Source of the DNA: JBJXDT01 sp046153505
GTDB lineage: Bacteria > Pseudomonadota > Gammaproteobacteria > Burkholderiales > Methylophilaceae
Direction of reading: 5' to 3'
DNA length: 16,878 nt
Assembly: GCA_046153505.1 (NCBI GenBank)
Contig: JBJXDT010000061.1
Span: 1 to 16,878, forward strand
Under the pieces are notes generated by a model. It saw only the letters and a list, made by a program, of their open reading frames with translations. It made no database searches and had not been told where the DNA came from. Positions 15,695 to 16,878 of the stretch are shown here, in pieces; within the stretch, counting starts at the first letter, position 1; every line of letters starts with the position of its first letter. The position numbers and the translations under genes were made by a program.

Positions 15695-16504
15695 TCATAG
15701 CCACTTACCAGGGGAGACGCCTGTTTCCTCCTTAAACTTTCTAATAAAAGATGATGAACTGCTAAAACCTACAGATGATGCTACAACTTTGACAGACTTA
15801 TTTTCTTTTAGAAGCCGTTGGGCCACACGAATTCTGTGCGAAGTGAGATATTCAAAGAAGGTCTGTCCTAGTAACTTACTAAAAAGCTCTGCAAATTGAG
15901 ATCGAGAGATGCCTATCTCTTTAGCTACTGAGTCTAAAGTGAGCTTATGGCTATAATTGCTGTGAATGACCTCAAGTGAGTCAGCAACTTTTTTATTGCT
16001 CATTGCCGAAATTAACCCCAAATACATTAATTTATGTTCAATAAGATACCTAGTCATATGAATGAGTATTAGCGAGGATAGTTTATCTGTAGCTTGTTTT
16101 TTGTAGTTTTTGAGAGATAGCGCTTCTTCAAAAAAAATTTCTATTATTGACTTTATTGGGCTAAGTTTTTCTAGGGCAATCACAACTACGTCAGGGAATG
16201 AAAGTGCTAAAGGGTGATTATTGCCTACATTAAAACTGGTGTGGGCGCAGATTAACGTAATACCTACTTCATCTACGGGCGTAAATCTCATGAAATTAGG
16301 TCTAGGAAAAAATATGAGAGAAGGTTGACGGATTTTAATAGTATCCATTCCTTTTATTTCCAAATCGGCAATACCATCTCTAACGAAGTGAACAACGCCA
16401 GTTGTAAACTCCTCAAACTCTTCAATGTCACAATGATGTCCTGTAAAGACAAGTTCTGTGTTAAAGCTAAACCCATCAAAAATATGATCAAAACCTTCTT
16501 GCAT
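15695..16504 (-). CDS. AraC-family transcription regulator
   Basis: A 269-residue regulator. The N-terminal ~130 residues look like a cupin-type effector domain (TGVVHFVRDGIADLEIKG, then RQPSLIFFPRP). The C-terminal ~100 residues hold the double helix-turn-helix of AraC/XylS. The first helix-turn-helix is LTLDSVAKEIGISRSQFAELF. The second includes VKVVASSVGFSSSSSFIRKF and ends EETGVSPGKWL, the usual family ending. The effector is unknown. It converges on the acetolactate-synthase-like gene with 17 bases between the stops, and it is divergent from the EF-hand-like gene at 16708. Either neighbour could be its target. The upstream region holds a TTGATATCAA palindrome (16518-16527). Only a weak GAG precedes the start. 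Confidence 0.88.
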   Translation of the reverse strand: MQEGFDHIFDGFSFNTELVFTGHHCDIEEFEEFTTGVVHFVRDGIADLEIKGMDTIKIRQPSLIFFPRPNFMRFTPVDEVGITLICAHTSFNVGNNHPLALSFPDVVVIALEKLSPIKSIIEIFFEEALSLKNYKKQATDKLSSLILIHMTRYLIEHKLMYLGLISAMSNKKVADSLEVIHSNYSHKLTLDSVAKEIGISRSQFAELFSKLLGQTFFEYLTSHRIRVAQRLLKENKSVKVVASSVGFSSSSSFIRKFKEETGVSPGKWL

Positions 16505-16628
16505 CTCAGAATTCCAATTGATATCAAATCTTATATGGTCTCACGGTAATTCAATTTGAACATGAAAGAATTCACTTTGTACGATTAGATAATTAATTAA
16601 TATGAATAGTACATATATTGATAAATTA

Positions 16629-16668
16629 AGTTTGGACGAATTGTATATTATGAGATGCGTGTCCAACT
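16629..16668. repeat. Imperfect inverted repeat upstream of the EF-hand-like gene
   Basis: AGTTTGGAC (16629-16637) and GTCCAACT (16661-16668) are inverted copies with one extra T in the left arm, separated by 23 bases. It lies between the divergent AraC-family gene and the EF-hand-like gene and contains TATATT (16644-16649), a 5/6 match to a -10. It could be an operator; the evidence is only its symmetry and position. Confidence 0.3.
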
Positions 16669-16707
16669 AAGTACACTAAAAAATTTAAACACCTCTAGGA
16701 GATTGGA

Positions 16708-16878
16708 ATGACTATTTTAGCAAAACGTTTCATTGGTATTGCAAGTGCAGCAATTATTACAACCGCATTTTCAGCTACTGCTTTTGCCGATGTAATGCTT
16801 GGCACAGGTGGCTACAACCGTGAAATGCACAAAATGGAAATGATGAAAATGCTGGACGCCGATGGTAATCACATGGTG
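16708..16878 (+). CDS. Secreted Met-rich EF-hand-like protein (partial, runs off the window)
   Basis: The first 57 codons are visible and the frame is open at the window end. A signal peptide covers residues 1-27, with a likely cut after TAFA. The mature part begins DVMLGTGGYNREMHKMEMM and has seven methionines and two histidines in its first 30 residues. DADGNHMV (50-57) looks like the start of an EF-hand calcium loop, with D50, D52 and N54 at ligand positions 1, 3 and 5. Position 6, normally glycine, is histidine. AGGAGA (16697-16702) five bases before the ATG is a strong ribosome-binding site. The product is likely a periplasmic metal-binding protein. Calcium, a lanthanide or copper are all possible from what is seen. 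Confidence 0.65.
   Translation, partial: MTILAKRFIGIASAAIITTAFSATAFADVMLGTGGYNREMHKMEMMKMLDADGNHMV

Noticed and set aside
16518..16527. TTGATATCAA upstream of the AraC-family gene as an FNR box
   Set aside because: Both half-sites are present but the required 4-base spacer is missing, so FNR should not bind it in the usual way.

Overview
The window looks like core chromosome of a moderately AT-rich proteobacterium. The gene families and the cbb3-oxidase cluster layout fit a betaproteobacterium, and a methylotroph of the Methylophilaceae type is my tentative guess. No gene in the window proves methylotrophy, so the taxonomy is inference. Nothing resembling a CRISPR array, transposase, integrase or rRNA was seen.

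Layout. (1) Bases 1-358 are very AT-rich with no credible gene. They end at a 45-base 3' half of an elongator tRNA-Met gene (359-403, from the anticodon loop to CCA), followed by a good intrinsic terminator. A 3' tRNA half without its 5' half is the usual scar of integration into a tRNA gene, so the left edge is probably the distal end of an integrated element. (2) A decayed secretin C-terminus lies at 544-762 (minus). (3) ompW (plus) follows, with its own FNR-type promoter and terminator. (4) From 12153 down to 1706 lies a complete cbb3 cytochrome c oxidase locus with its assembly genes. On the minus strand the order is ccoI, ccoS, ccoN, ccoO, ccoQ, ccoP, ccoG, ccoH(fixH). Then fnr lies on the plus strand, then hemN and a TauE/SafE-like membrane protein on the minus strand. 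(5) Plus-strand genes for a membrane-anchored FMN glutamate-synthase-like protein and an acetolactate-synthase-like ThDP enzyme form a probable operon. It converges on an AraC-family regulator (minus). (6) The window ends inside a secreted, Met-rich EF-hand-like protein.

How it works together. Four FNR/ANR boxes (TTGAT-N4-ATCAA; three perfect, one with a single mismatch) precede ompW, hemN, ccoN and ccoI. In every case exactly 22 bases separate the box from a -10-like hexamer, which is class II activator geometry. The Fnr encoded in the middle of the cluster has all four cluster cysteines and the E-SR recognition residues of E. coli FNR. The locus therefore reads as a self-contained low-oxygen module: Fnr senses falling oxygen, switches on the high-affinity oxidase, its copper loading (CcoI, CcoG, probably the TauE/SafE-like protein), oxygen-independent haem synthesis (HemN) and the OmpW porin.

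Several starts were moved from the longest possible reading frame to the start supported by a ribosome-binding site, promoter position or family length (hemN, ccoH, ccoG, ccoO, ccoS, ccoI, the glutamate-synthase-like gene, the acetolactate-synthase-like gene). I did not find a clearly new defence or mobile system. The points most worth a second look are the tRNA-Met scar, the uniform FNR promoter architecture with a possibly leaderless ccoI mRNA, and the glutamate-synthase-like/ThDP-enzyme pair.
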